Assembly (NCBI GenBank): GCA_001179505.1
Contig: CDMY01000555.1
Location: forward strand, 1 to 52,274
Source of the DNA: Vitrella brassicaformis
Lineage: Eukaryota; Sar; Vitrellaceae
DNA length: 52,274 nt
Direction: 5' to 3'
Position 1 is the first letter of the stretch. The number at the start of each line of letters is the position of its first letter. The notes beneath the pieces are model-generated. The model searched no databases. It was not told the origin of the DNA and saw only the letters and a list, made by a program, of their open reading frames with translations. Position numbers and translations under genes: made by a program. Below, piece after piece: positions 14,935 to 25,467 of the stretch.

Positions 14935-14996
14935 GGGTGGGTGGACACGGTACGGTACGGGCGGGTGGGTGGGTGGACACGGTACGGTACGGTGCC
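14935..14996 (+). repeat. Tandem repeat GGGTGGGTGGACACGGTACG
   Basis: Two copies of a unit of about 33 bases made of GGGTGGGTGGACACGG followed by two or three TACGG steps. The repeat begins at the right edge of the N run, so the array may extend into it. It is G-rich with spaced GGG runs on the plus strand. Confidence 0.85.
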
Positions 14997-15233
14997 ATCA
15001 ACTAACTATTCTATGGTGGCAATCAGTCATCGCTGTCCGCACCTGCCTGCCATATTGATCAAAATGAATGTTGGTTGCATCCTGTCCTGTATGTGGGAGT
15101 GCTACACACCCAGTTTAATTCCCCTGGCCTATCGCAAACCGGCCGAGCTGGAGGGTCAATGCAGGGTATGTACCCTGTGGGTTTTCAAACCCTGCCATCG
15201 CGAAGTCCCCTGCTCATACTTCTTTCAGCAAAA

Positions 15234-16400
15234 ATGCGTGTCGTCTACGTCCTTCTCATTTCTCTCGCCCTTGTACCTGCCGTGTTTGGGTGGTCCCTTT
15301 CTCCATCCCGCCATGCCGTTCGAAATGACCGGTTTGTGAAGGGGTTTCTGGGCCGCTCTCAGACGACGGACGGGAGATACCGCCGCCGACACGACAGGGG
15401 ACTCATCCACATGGTAAGTCAGCAAGGGGGTGAGCATGCACCAGATCTGCAGACACCATCGACGCACACACACACACATCGATTGGATGCTCTGGTGTGC
15501 GCTGCTGTGCTGCTCAGATATCCTATCGGAACATGAGAACGGGTAGAGCAGGCGACATAATCACTCACACGAGGGCCGACGTTCAGTCGAACCCTTTGGA
15601 GATCCGCTGCCCCCTATCACAAGACTTCAGAGACCGACTCAAGTAATTAAGCATGAGGGAAACATGTCATTCATTCAGACATCATGGTGGCTTGCGGCCG
15701 ATCATGCATCCTCCCCACTCAGCACATCGTTCGGAATGGCGAGCTACAGCGAGCACCCTGCCATCTGGCTCGGCACCCTGGTTTGGCCTCTTGTGCAGGA
15801 AATCGTCACAGCCGGATATCCACTCTTGAAGTTCAACGAGTACTACTTGTGGAACACTCGCTTCAATCGAAAGACGGGCAAGCTGGTGGACAAGCGGCCT
15901 GCCTTTGTGTTGGAGTGGGATGGCCGTCCGTGGTACTGGATAATCTTTGAGGGCTGTGAGTATGACGACCTGCCCAACTATGCCGAGCACGTCTTACACA
16001 TCCGCAAGAAGAACCTGGGCAACTATGGGGCAGTGACAGACGGACGGGAATGGTTCCTGTGCGAGCTGCCCAACGAGCCTGACGTCGACGAGGGAGAGCT
16101 GAAGACGGAGCCAGTGGAGTTTCTGAGTCTGGGGGACATGAAGTCATGCGAGAAGTTTGACACGTATGACCAGGTAGGTAATCTGCACAGCTAGAAAGAG
16201 AAGCAGTCAAAACATCTGTTCGCCTCGTGTGCTTGCTCATCGACCAGGCGCAGGAGATTGTCGATTGGATTCTGCGGGAGCTCAGGGAGCAGGCGCTCGA
16301 GAATCCCGTCGAGTGGACAGGCACTCCTGAGTGGCAACAAGAGAGAGAGAGGAGGGAAGCAGAAAGAAAGGCAGGGCTGGAGCAGGGGATGGCTAACTAA
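15234..16400 (+). CDS. Plastid-leader protein, unrecognised family
   Basis: The start MRVVYVLLISLALVPAVFG is a signal peptide; it is followed by WSLSPSRHAVRNDRFVKGFL, basic and hydroxylated with an aromatic residue at the new N-terminus, as in secondary-plastid leaders. Exon 1 ends at ATG|GTAAGT near 15414. Exon 2 (about 15519-15642) encodes SYRNMRTGRAGDIITHTRAD and NPLEIRCPLSQDFRDRL; its phase joins exactly to exon 3 at CACATCG (about 15721). Exon 3 encodes EHPAIWLGTLVWPLVQEIVT, LKFNEYYLWNTRFNRKTGKL, VLEWDGRPWYWIIFEGCEYD and YGAVTDGREWFLCELPNEPD. The last exon, from 16248, encodes EIVDWILRELREQALENPVE and ends at TAA 16398-16400. I do not recognise the soluble domain; it is rich in Trp and Tyr. 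It is likely a plastid lumen or stroma protein restricted to a narrow group. Confidence 0.75.
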
Positions 16401-16405
16401 GCGAG

Positions 16406-16644
16406 TGGACCGGCCACAAGATCGTTAAGTCACTCGCGTTGGACGTCACAGAGAGTGGGGGTGAGCGTCTGATGAAGGAGGCAGCTGCAGTGGAGGTGCT
16501 GAAATGGGTGAGAGATTGAGTGGATGGAAAGGGGATGGGCACAGGCCTGACTGGTTTTTGTGTGTTGTGCATATACCGCAGTTCATCAACGAGAGCCGCA
16601 TCGGCATCGGTCTCCTGGAAGGCGTGTCGAAGCGCAAGCGATAG
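16406..16644 (+). other. Exon-like segments downstream of the plastid-leader gene
   Basis: Just past the stop at 16400, a frame shifted relative to the previous exon encodes WTGHKIVKSLALDVTESGGE then RLMKEAAAVEVLKW and meets a good donor (TGG|GTGAGA, 16508). An acceptor (CCGCAG, to 16581) then opens FINESRIGIGLLEGVSKRKR and TAG 16642-16644. The two pieces join in phase and look coding. How they attach to the upstream gene is unclear. The bases CGAGTGGAC and GGC occur both in the preceding exon (near 16309) and at 16402, so alternative splicing or a local duplication are both possible. Confidence 0.5.
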
Positions 16645-16935
16645 ACACAGATGGAGAGGAGAGAGAGGACAGAACGGGCCACATGTCCAGCAGCAGAGAC
16701 ACACACTTGCATTAACAAACTGTAACTTGCTCAAGTAAATCAAGCATTGATGTCAAGAAAGCAAAGCAAATTGAAGCGATTATTCCATTCGCCCCCGAGC
16801 AGCATCCAATGGACGTTTGCAATGAAGGACCTTGAAGGTTGAGTCATGTCACTCACACACGCACGCACGCTATCTACACACACTCATCCAGTGTTCTACA
16901 TCATGACAGGCGGCACACTAAGTGCTGCGTGTCAC

Positions 16936-17051
16936 TCATGCGGCCAGCCGGACCACATCGGCACTCAGCGCCCGGAACGACTGGATGAACACACGCAGCA
17001 CGTGGTGGATCAGCGACTGCACACACACACACACACACACCAGATGGAGAA

Positions 17052-17089
<38 letters not shown>

Positions 17090-17963
17090 TGCGTGTGTGT
17101 GGACTTGCCAATGGAATGAGGTCGTCGAATTCCTCACTGGTGCATAGGACGCTCCTGTGTGCCGCCTGGCGCGTTTGCTGCTCCTCCAACACACGCTGTA
17201 ACAGGTCGAAAAACGCTGACGTACACACAGACACACAGAAAGAGAGAGGAGGCACACCACACAACACATGACGTGACAGGACAGTGGCTGATGTCGGCTG
17301 GTGTGCATATGCACCTTGCTCGTCGCCCACATCGGTGAGCTCCTCAATATGTAGGATCGTGAAGAGCCAACCCAGCGCCTCACGACTCAGCAGCCCACCA
17401 CCTTCACACAGGCACATGCCTCTCCACGTTGCCTTGCTTCACTGGCCAACTAACTCACTCACTTTGTTGTGTGCTGCTGTGTATGAGGTGTTGTGTGTCG
17501 TTTCCGTCGGTGACGGCCTTGCATATCCACTCGATGAGTGCGTCCTCGCCGTGTGGCTGCTGCAGCAAAGCGATCACCTGCAGCGTGCACAGCGCCTTGA
17601 GCCGCTTCCGGAACTCGTAGTCGCGGTGCCGATAACGCCGCTTCACCACCTGCACGAACTCTGATCATCGCAGACAGAACACATTGATATCAACAGACAG
17701 AGGCCATTTTTCTCCTTTCCACCGGCAAAGTCCAGCAGGTCGTGCCAATCGACGAGTCCATCTCGGTTGCTGTCCATGACAAACAGGGTGGGGAAGTGGG
17801 TGAAGTCGATGGGCACGCCGTCGGGCGGCTGCAGCCGCTGCAGCTCCCGCAGCCGGAGCGCACCTCGAGGCCCCGCCCCAGAGTCCTCACCCAGCGCCGC
17901 ATTGTACTGCTCCTTCAGATACGATAATATGGGAGAGTGCGCCACAGGCAATGAAGAGCCCAT
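16936..17963 (-). CDS. EF-hand calcium-binding protein
   Basis: The start is ATG 17963 (MGSSLPVAHSPILSYLKEQY); the Gly at position 2 with following Ser could be N-myristoylated. An ATG at 18071 is in frame but would place the recurrent promoter motif inside the coding region, so I prefer 17963. Exon 1 carries FPTLFVMDSNRDGLVDWHDL, one canonical EF-hand loop with Asp at 1, Asn at 3, Asp at 5, Gly at 6 and Asp at 12 (near 17730-17775). Later exons encode YRHRDYEFRKRLKALCTLQV, LIEWICKAVTDGND, LLSREALGWLFTILHIEELT, FFDLLQRVLEEQQTRQAAHR and, last, LIHHVLRVFIQSFRALSADV with TGA 16938-16936. It is all-helical and cytosolic, about 240-260 residues, with only one convincing EF-hand. It is head-to-head with the ODR-4 homologue. 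Confidence 0.7.
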
Positions 17964-18002
17964 CACCAAACATGCATTCCTCTCCTCAGGTCGCCCTCGA
18001 GG

Positions 18003-18020
18003 TTCCAAGCTCGCAGTGGC
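18003..18020. promoter_or_regulatory. AGCTCGCAG motif in divergent promoter
   Basis: CCAAGCTCGCAGTGG lies 42 bases from the start of the minus-strand EF-hand gene and 84 bases from the start of the plus-strand ODR-4 gene. This short shared flank is the tightest placement of the motif in the window. Confidence 0.45.
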
Positions 18021-18102
18021 TGAGGGCGAGCGGCTTCTGTTCGAGCACTTGAATGTCTGCAGAGTGGACACTGGGCACAGATCTCAGGAGATCTGATTGA
18101 GA

Positions 18103-20761
18103 ATGGCCAAGAAAGTGACGCTCGAGCCGCGGCTGCTGGAGCGTTTCATCTCCCAGTGCTGGAAGGCGGAGGCCAAGTGCCCATTCGGCCTCGTCGTGGC
18201 GCAGGTGCGGCGGGAAATGAGGAAACAACAGAAGAAAGCCGCAGTAATTCATGCGCTTCTTTCATGTTGATGTTGATGTGAATGGTACAGGCGATTGAGG
18301 GAGCGCGTGTGCTGCTGATGTGTCTGCCGACCCCGACAGAGGCCGAGGGCAGGCCGTGGGGCAAGGCCGTGTGGACGGGCGGCCTCGCACAACTCCTGGA
18401 GCGAAAACTCAGCCACACACACGGCATGACCTTCCTGCAGGTACTTGTGGGGGGCTACACACACACACACACACACGTGCCGTCATATGTCTGTGTGTGC
18501 GGCATGGCTGCAGTGGTCGATGCGTCACTTGAGTGAGGTTCGGCAGGTGCTGCCTGGAGGGCTGGAGGTGTGCGGCGTGTATGTGGTCAAGCCTGAGGCT
18601 GATGTGCGTGCGTCGCTGGGACCCTCGCTGATGCCCCTGCTGGACGACATCAGCTGCGGCACCGCCTCGGGGGAGGCACTCATCATGGTCCTCGATACAA
18701 ACACCAAAAAGTGGGCGATGGAGGGAGGGAGGGAGGGGGGGAATGGATCGCTTCATTCATTCTGTCTGTCTGTCTGTCTGTTGTTTGTTTGTTTGTGTGT
18801 GTGTGTGTGTGGTCAGGTTCATGTGCAAGACGGCTCCCTCGAATGTGGGATCTATGGTGAGAAGGGTAGGGTGGGTATACGGATCTCACACACGCACACA
18901 CACCAGTGGTGCACATAACCTTTGAGTACGTGTGTGTGTCTGTGCAGTGGAAGCCCCTGTCGTCCAAAATGCAGTCGTCCGCCGGCAGCAGTGTGCGGCT
19001 CTCCACTCTGGTGCCCGTCGACATGACCGTCGCCTTCGACACACCCGATGCAGCCGAGGTGGCCGAAGTGGAAGAACACCTCAGGGTGAGCGAGCCAGTC
19101 ACCCCCATGCAAAAGTCAGTCCGTGAGTCCGTAAGTGAGTCCGTGCGTGTGCATGTCGGCTTTGCCTCAGGCCAGCATGGCCACTTGGGCGGAGGCGCCC
19201 GTGCTGCTCATTGCACACACAGAGCCACCCGCCAGCGCCGCATCTGCTGCCCAGGTGCGTCCCTTCCAACATGCATAGCGACCGATGCACCTCTGTCTTG
19301 TGTGTTGTGTGCGTGTTGTGTGTGTGCAGAGCACCACCCCTTCTCCCCGGTCTCAGTACTTCGGCAGCGATGGCGACTGCCATGTCAAGATGGGTCGGCT
19401 GCTGTCCTCAACTGAGCACGGGGAGCTCCAGTTCCTGCAGCAGCACTGGGGGCCGATCGAGGTGGTCCTGGGGCCTCCTAATGCGGCTCCTGCAGCCCCG
19501 CCCCATCTGATACACATCCGGTGTGACATCCTGGCGGTCGCCCACGTGCTGAGGGAGGGCTCCCTGCTGTCCGCCATGCAGGTCAGCTGGGGTCACTCAC
19601 TGAAATCGCACACGCCACGCGTGTTGCACGAGTGTGGAGCCTCTGGTGTGTTTGCTTGTTCGGTCGCTGTCCGTCAGTGTCTGTATGATGACTTTGTCGG
19701 CACGTTAGCTGTCCGGGTCGCTGCCGTGCTGGAGAGGTGCCTCGCGGCAACCGACGCTAGCGACGGTAAGAGAGAGAGGAGCACCCACACATACACCTCA
19801 ACGACCTAGCGTGTGTCGTCGTGCAGGGAGTGCGCCGGCAGCCCCCATGGCCCTCCCTCTGCCGCGCAGGTAAATTGTGATTGATGAGCATGGAAATGGC
19901 TAGCAGCAGAGACTCGTTGAATGGTGATGGGATGCTTGGGTGTGGTGTGCTGGTCGACGTCAGGGTGCATTTCGGTTTTGGCGGCAACTCGGGCGGCTCG
20001 GCGTTGGGCACCCTGTGCGACTACCAAGCGGAGGGAGAAACCGAGAAGGTACCCAGCCACACACGGCAGACACACACAGAGAGTGCCCCTCCCTCCCTGC
20101 AATGCCAAGCGAGCTGACTTCGCCCCTCTCTCTGTTGGTCTTTCTGTGTATCAGGATTCCCGGGCCCGTCTGGCGTCGGTGACGGGGCTGCCTCCCGAGA
20201 TGATTGGGGGTGTCGTGGCTGACCTATCAGACCACACACAGACACATACAGCCACCCAGACACCCCCCAGTGACAGTGCTAGCACAGGTAAGGACTCGAA
20301 AGGGAAGCGTATGCATTGGATGGACACCTGTCTGTCTGTCTGTCTGCCTGTCTGTCTGTCTGTCTGCCTGTCTGTCTGTCTGTCTGTCTGTGCACACATT
20401 GGTCTGTCAGGTTTGCCTGTGGATGATGGTTGGTATGGCCTTGAGAATGAGGTGAGGGCCGCCCTGGGAGAGCCCCCCAAGCCCCCTGTAAAAGCACGCC
20501 GACACGAAACCAAACCCACCAGGTGGTGGGCCCAACACAGCAGCACAAGGAATGAATGGAGACGAAGCCGGATGGACGCATTGCTCCTGTCTCTCTGTCT
20601 CTCTGTCTGTCTGTGAATTGGTCAGTGGCCCTCCGCTGTGGCCGATAGTGCGCTTGGGTCTGACCGTAGTAGTCGTGGTGGTGCTGCACATCCAGGTGCG
20701 CCTTCACCATGCCGGCCTGGGGCAGTTTGATGCGCGCCTTGTCGGCCACGATGAACTCTAG
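18103..20761 (+). CDS. ODR4: ODR-4 homologue
   Basis: A membrane-anchored ER protein; in animals ODR-4 helps odorant receptors and other GPCRs leave the ER and partners UFSP2 in the ufmylation pathway. The sequence starts MAKKVTLEPRLLERFISQCW at ATG 18103. Exons then give ARVLLMCLPTPTEAEGRPWG, VRQVLPGGLEVCGVYVVKPE (the family's L-P-G-G-L-x-V-x-G-V), LDTNTKKFMCKTA, WKPLSSKMQSSAGSSVRLST (the family's Trp-led strand), VKMGRLLSSTEHGELQFLQQ, IRCDILAVAHVLREGSLLSA, and RVHFGFGGNSGGSALGTLCD (the family's C-D-Y near the end). An exon ending at KPT and AG|GTGGTG joins in phase to the last exon (about 20622), which encodes one C-terminal span PLWPIVRLGLTVVVVVVLHI and ends at TAG 20759-20761. Order, length and tail anchor all match the family. 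Confidence 0.8.
20328..20391 (+). repeat. (CTGT)n intronic microsatellite
   Basis: A CTGT array of about 64 bases with CTGC interruptions in a late intron of the ODR-4 gene. On the coding strand it acts as a pyrimidine/T/G-rich tract before the acceptor near 20410. Confidence 0.9.
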
Positions 20762-21093
20762 GGCATGATAGCCTCAAGGGAGGGAGAGAGAGAGGGAGAG
20801 GGAGACAGGGGGGGCGGGGGATGTCTGTCACACAGCATGCACGACTGACTGACGTGCTGCATAGCATTTGATTTGTATGTATTTGTCGATACTTACTTTC
20901 TGCGAACGAATTCAACTCACTCGGGCGCGTTCCTTCCCTTCCTTGACACAATGTGTTAGCACACCCACGCAATGTCATCGATCTCCATTGAGTCTCACCT
21001 CCCTCTATATGTGAAGCGTGACTCTCCACTGCAAATGGATAGCCGCCGCCAGCACTAAGCCAGGCCTGGACGATGGAAACAATCCACTTGGCT

Positions 21094-21120
21094 CTGCAAG
21101 CTAAGCTCGCAGGCGCCAAA
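21094..21120. promoter_or_regulatory. GCAAGCT + AGCTCGCAGG motif upstream of START gene
   Basis: TGCAAGCTAAGCTCGCAGG followed by CGCCAAA lies about 130 bases before ATG 21249. This is the longest version of the recurrent site and matches the minus-strand reading of the site at 11993-12012 except at one or two positions. The region between 20762 and 21094 otherwise shows nothing I can name. Confidence 0.45.
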
Positions 21121-21248
21121 AGGAATTCCCTTTTACCTTCCCCTTTTCCGCTTCCTTTGTCCTGAGGGCCCCGTGTGTTTTGGCTGACTTCAAGAAGCCG
21201 ACAACCGGCATAGAGGAAAACCAGTGACTTCTGCTGCGCGACCACACA

Positions 21249-24200
21249 ATGGCCGGCCGTTCTGTTGGGCCCCTCCCCCCTGGGCAGCCGAACTTCTTGT
21301 CCGAGCGTCAGGCGGCCCTCACCCAGCATCAGCATGCCGCCAGTGGTCCCCTCTCCCTGCCCCCTCCCCTCCCAGCGTCCAGCAGCCCCGCACACACAGA
21401 GCCCTCGACGCGCAGACAGCATCATGGTGAGGATGTGGGCGCTACGACGGTCCCCGCCACACCCGTTGATCTCAACGGGCTGGACCAGCGGGCCGAATGC
21501 GCAGCCCTCTCGCTTGGGGCCGTTTTTGCCGGTAGGGAGGATGCTGGGGCGACGCTGCTCGGCGCGACGCCCATCTCGCCACTGCTATATAGGGGCGGAT
21601 TTCCGCCGCGATACCATCTTCAGACGTCTATGTCCTCGCCCATGACGGCGTACACGCCGTACCAGCCCGCCGACTACCCCCGCCCCCTCATCATCGCCCC
21701 CCACCCCTCTCGCGCGTCAAACCCTGGTCCCATTATCCCTTCCCTCGCTCGGATGCATCACCAGGACGACTGCGAGGTGCCGCCCGCTACCGCATCAGCA
21801 TCACGCAGAGGGCCGCCGCTACGCTACGCGCACTCAAGCGATGTCTGGCTAAACACCGGCGGCTCAGGTATGGGTGGTGGACGGCCAATGCCCATCGCCG
21901 ATGACGATGCTGCTGCTGCTGCCGCTGCCGCTGCCGCTGCCGCTGCTGCCAACGAGGATCTCGATGACAAGCAGCTGTTCGAGCGTGACTACATTGTGCG
22001 TGTGGCCAACAAGCCGCCGAAGAGCTCCAAGATGGCCGGCACCCTTGGGGGCGGCGGGGTGATGGCCGTCCTGGCTTTGCCCTTCGGGCCGATCGGCATG
22101 GTGCTGGGGGGCGCGTGTGGCGCCGGTGTGGGCCACCTGGTGGGGCAGATTTTGGACCGTCGGCGGACCAAGAAGAAGGTGAGCGACGCCGAGCGGCAGG
22201 TCAAGAAGATCTATTACCTCATGAGGTGGGCCAACTTCCACTTCGACTCGTCCGAGAATCAGCTGCAGCTGGTGTTTCTCGTCGTGAGTGAGTTCGAGGC
22301 CCTCTCGAAGCTGGCGTCCTTCAGCGAGATCGCCCGGAAACAGCTGAGGGCGCTGTACTCGTTCATCAAGCGGGACGACGTGCAGCACTGCCTCTGGCTC
22401 TACCTGGACGTGTTTTTCAAGAACTGGCGGCAGATGAACTTGCAAGAGATCGCTCAGTGCTCGACGGTGTGCGACACGCTCATCGAGTGCTGCAGGCACG
22501 TGCAGAAGCCGAAGCCCCCAGTGGTGCAGAGGATGGAGAGGGTCGTCAAGACGCCCGGGCCCGCCAGGCTGCTCAGAAAGGCCAGAGAGATGAAGGAAGT
22601 CAAGAGCAACGAGCGCGTAATTCTTGTCACGTCACATCGTCTCCACCCGCCCCATACACATGCCATATATGTGCATCACACATGCACCCCTCCCCTCTCT
22701 CTCTGTGCTGTGTGCTGTGTGTGCAGATCCGCATCAAGGAGGCAGAGGCCATCATCTACGCTGAGAATCGGCACCGCGAGAGCCGCCGCCGCACCGAGCG
22801 TGTGTCGATGCTCGCAGACTCACACGAGTCGTCCCCCGACAGCAGGCGCAGCAACAAGGCGCCCTCCTTCCGACTCATCTCATCGCGATTCCGCTCCCGC
22901 AGCAGGGGCACACGCACACCCGACCAGCAGCAGGCGGACAGCGGGCGGCAGAGTGGGAGAGATGTGGGTGTTGGTGGTGGTGCTGGTGGTGGTGCTGGTG
23001 GGGGTGGTGAGGGTCGGCATGTGGTGTCGTCAATGGTTGGTGGGAAGCGGAAACGAGACGGCGACAAGAAGACGGTGCGGCTGTCACTCGAGGCCATGGA
23101 CGGTGAGTGAGCAACCGAGCGAGAGGGGAACTTATGTATGCATGTCTGTGCATGCCTGTGTGTGTGTGTGTGTGTGTGTATGTCTGGGTGGTGGGTGGTG
23201 TGTTTTCCTCTTGTCTTTGCAGCCAGTGACGAGGGCAGCTCTCTCGAGTCGAGCTACGAAGTGGTCAGAGAGAGAGAAACCATCCATCCATCCATCCATC
23301 CACACCCTTCCTGTCCCCCCCCTTCTCTCTCCTTGTCTCTCTCTTGTCAGTCTGAGGAGGAGGACGAGATGGCCCTTCCCCCGATCGCCACCGAGGCCGT
23401 CCGCCCCCCATACCCGCCCCACCCAACACGCAGCAGGAGGCCCACAGGCGAGCAGCACCCACAGCCCCCACTGCATGAGATCGACATGGAGGCCGGCGTC
23501 GAGCTCTTCATCAACGAGGAGGCACTCGACGCCGCCACGTCGGTCATGCTCACCACCACCGAACAGCGGGCAACCGTCGTCAGGCAGTCCGCCCCCACTC
23601 CTAGTGCTGCTGGCGCTGGTGCTGCTGCTGGTGGTGGTGCTGGTAGTGTATTGTCCTTCCCCCCCTCTGTGTCAGTGCATGGCGAAACGGTCTCACAGCC
23701 GGCGGTGTCTGTGCGTGTGGTGTCTGGGCGTGACTCTGCCCCTGCTGCTGCCGGTGGTGGTGGTGTGGAGGCTGACGGTTCGTCCTGCACTGGTACGGTG
23801 CTAAGCGCGCCGAATGTCAAGGGGCCGATCAGCACTGCCAAGGCCAGGAGGAGCACGGCGGCCGCACAGGGGTATGTATGGATCAAGTGCATGTCGGCAT
23901 GTCGGCATACACCCACAGCATGCATGTGGTCTTTGTGTGTTGTGTGCAGTCGAGAGGGGCGCGAAAGTGAGGAGGAAGGACATGTGGATGTGTGTGCGAA
24001 TGGCCTCGTGCGTACTTCTGCCTGCTGCTGTGTGTGTGGTGTGCAGGTCGGCGGAAGCACCCTGCCGTGCTGTTCAAGTCTTTCACTGACCTCATCAATT
24101 TTGATCCGCACCTGAAGCACATACAGCCCATGTACGCCACGCCACGCCCGTGTGTATCGTATCAAGCAGCACCATCCACACGTACACATGGGTGATATTG

Positions 24201-25467
24201 TGTGGGGTGTGTGTGTGTGGACAGTGGTGCGTATGAGTTGTCTTACCTTGAGGCGAAGGAGCATGAGGTCACGGAGGTGCCCCCGTGGGACTGCTGCGTC
24301 AGCAGAAAGGACATCAAGGTCCGTTCTCACCCACAAACCCCCGCACCCACATCCACCCACACCCCCCCACACACACGCTCCCTCTGTGTCTGTGTGTGTG
24401 TGTTTGTTGGTTTAGGTGTACAAGTTGAAGAGTGAGGACAACCCCGTCGTGTTGGTCAAGGCCGCCGCCCGGCTGGAGGGCATCCCACCAAGCGTCGTCG
24501 CATACCACATCAAGAACATTCAGATGCGCATGAGCTGGTCAGCACCACAAGAACGCCTCGCACTGTGTTGCTGACCGGTATGTGTGTGTGTGTGTGTGTG
24601 TATGTGTGTTGGTTGTTGGTTGCTGGTCTCTCCTCGCCCTTACACAGGGATACCAATTTCTCGAATTTCAAGATGATCGAGACCGACTGCGACGGAAACG
24701 AAGTCATCTACTCTGTCATCAAGGTACCCTCCCATCCCTCGCAACACCCACACACCCACACATGCTCACCCATCCATGTGTGTGTGAGTATGTGTGCAGG
24801 CGCCCTTCCCCATCGCCAACCGCGACTTCGTGCAGTGGCGGCGCACCTCATACCAGCCCGACACCGGTGCGGTGACCATCATGATGCGCTCAGCCGAGCA
24901 CCCCAGCGTCCCGGAGGTCAAGGGCTTCGTCAGGGCCGAAACACTCGTTTCGGGTAAACCTTCCCCACACCCACACAGAGACACCCACGAGACACCACAC
25001 TCAGACCTGACTGTCTCTCTGTGTGGGTGGGGGTAGGCTATGTGATTCGGCCACTGGACGGCAGCCCCGACTCCACAAGTCTGTTCATCCTGGCGCAGAC
25101 GGACATCAAGGGTCTGATCCCCAAGGCCCTCGTCAACGCCACCGCCGCACGCGCACCCGTCATGTGGACAGACAACCTGCGCAAGGCATGCGAGAAACAC
25201 ATCAAAGAGCACGGCAAGCAGGTGCCGGAAGGCGAGCTCGTCACAATCACCTCCCCACCAGCTGGGAAGCGTGTGTTGACGGTGAGCGGGTCGTCGAGCA
25301 GCTGCAGCGGGCAGATGGCTGCTGCCGCCGCCGGATCGGCGAGGAATGCTTCTGCCGGTGGTGGTGCTGCTGGTGTTGGTGGTGTTGGTGGTGGTGGTGG
25401 GGGCAGCCTGCACGCGTCCAAGCACTCGTATGGGCCCCCACTAGTTGCTGCTCGGGCAGGGGCGTGA
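21249..25467 (+). CDS. START-domain lipid-binding protein with glycine-zipper N-terminal half
   Basis: The start MAGRSVGPLPPGQPNFLSER opens a first exon of about 1370 bases (to the donor near 22616). It encodes a Pro/Ser/Ala-rich head with a 13-Ala run near 21910-21950; then MAVLALPFGPIGMVLGGACG plus AGVGHLVGQILDRR, a Gly-rich hydrophobic pair like a glycine zipper; then helical segments (QVKKIYYLMRWANFHFDSSE, LYLDVFFKNWRQMNLQEIAQ). The next exon continues IRIKEAEAIIYAENRHRESR. A long acidic, low-complexity middle follows. The C-terminal exons (24050-25260) carry a START domain: FKSFTDLINFDPHLK, ELSYLEAKEHEVTEVPPWDC, KMIETDCDGNEVIYSVIKAP, FVQWRRTSYQPDTGAVTIMM, EVKGFVRAETLVSGYVIRPL and TSLFILAQTDIKGLIPKALV. 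A Gly/Ser tail ends at TGA 25465-25467. START domains carry sterols, phospholipids or ceramide between membranes; the ligand here is unknown. Confidence 0.8.

Noticed and set aside
14412-15058. Open frames spanning the N run
   Set aside because: They exist only because unknown bases contain no stops.
20328-20391. Regular CTGT array considered as a CRISPR or satellite array
   Set aside because: It has no unique spacers, the unit is four bases, and it sits in an intron of a eukaryotic gene.
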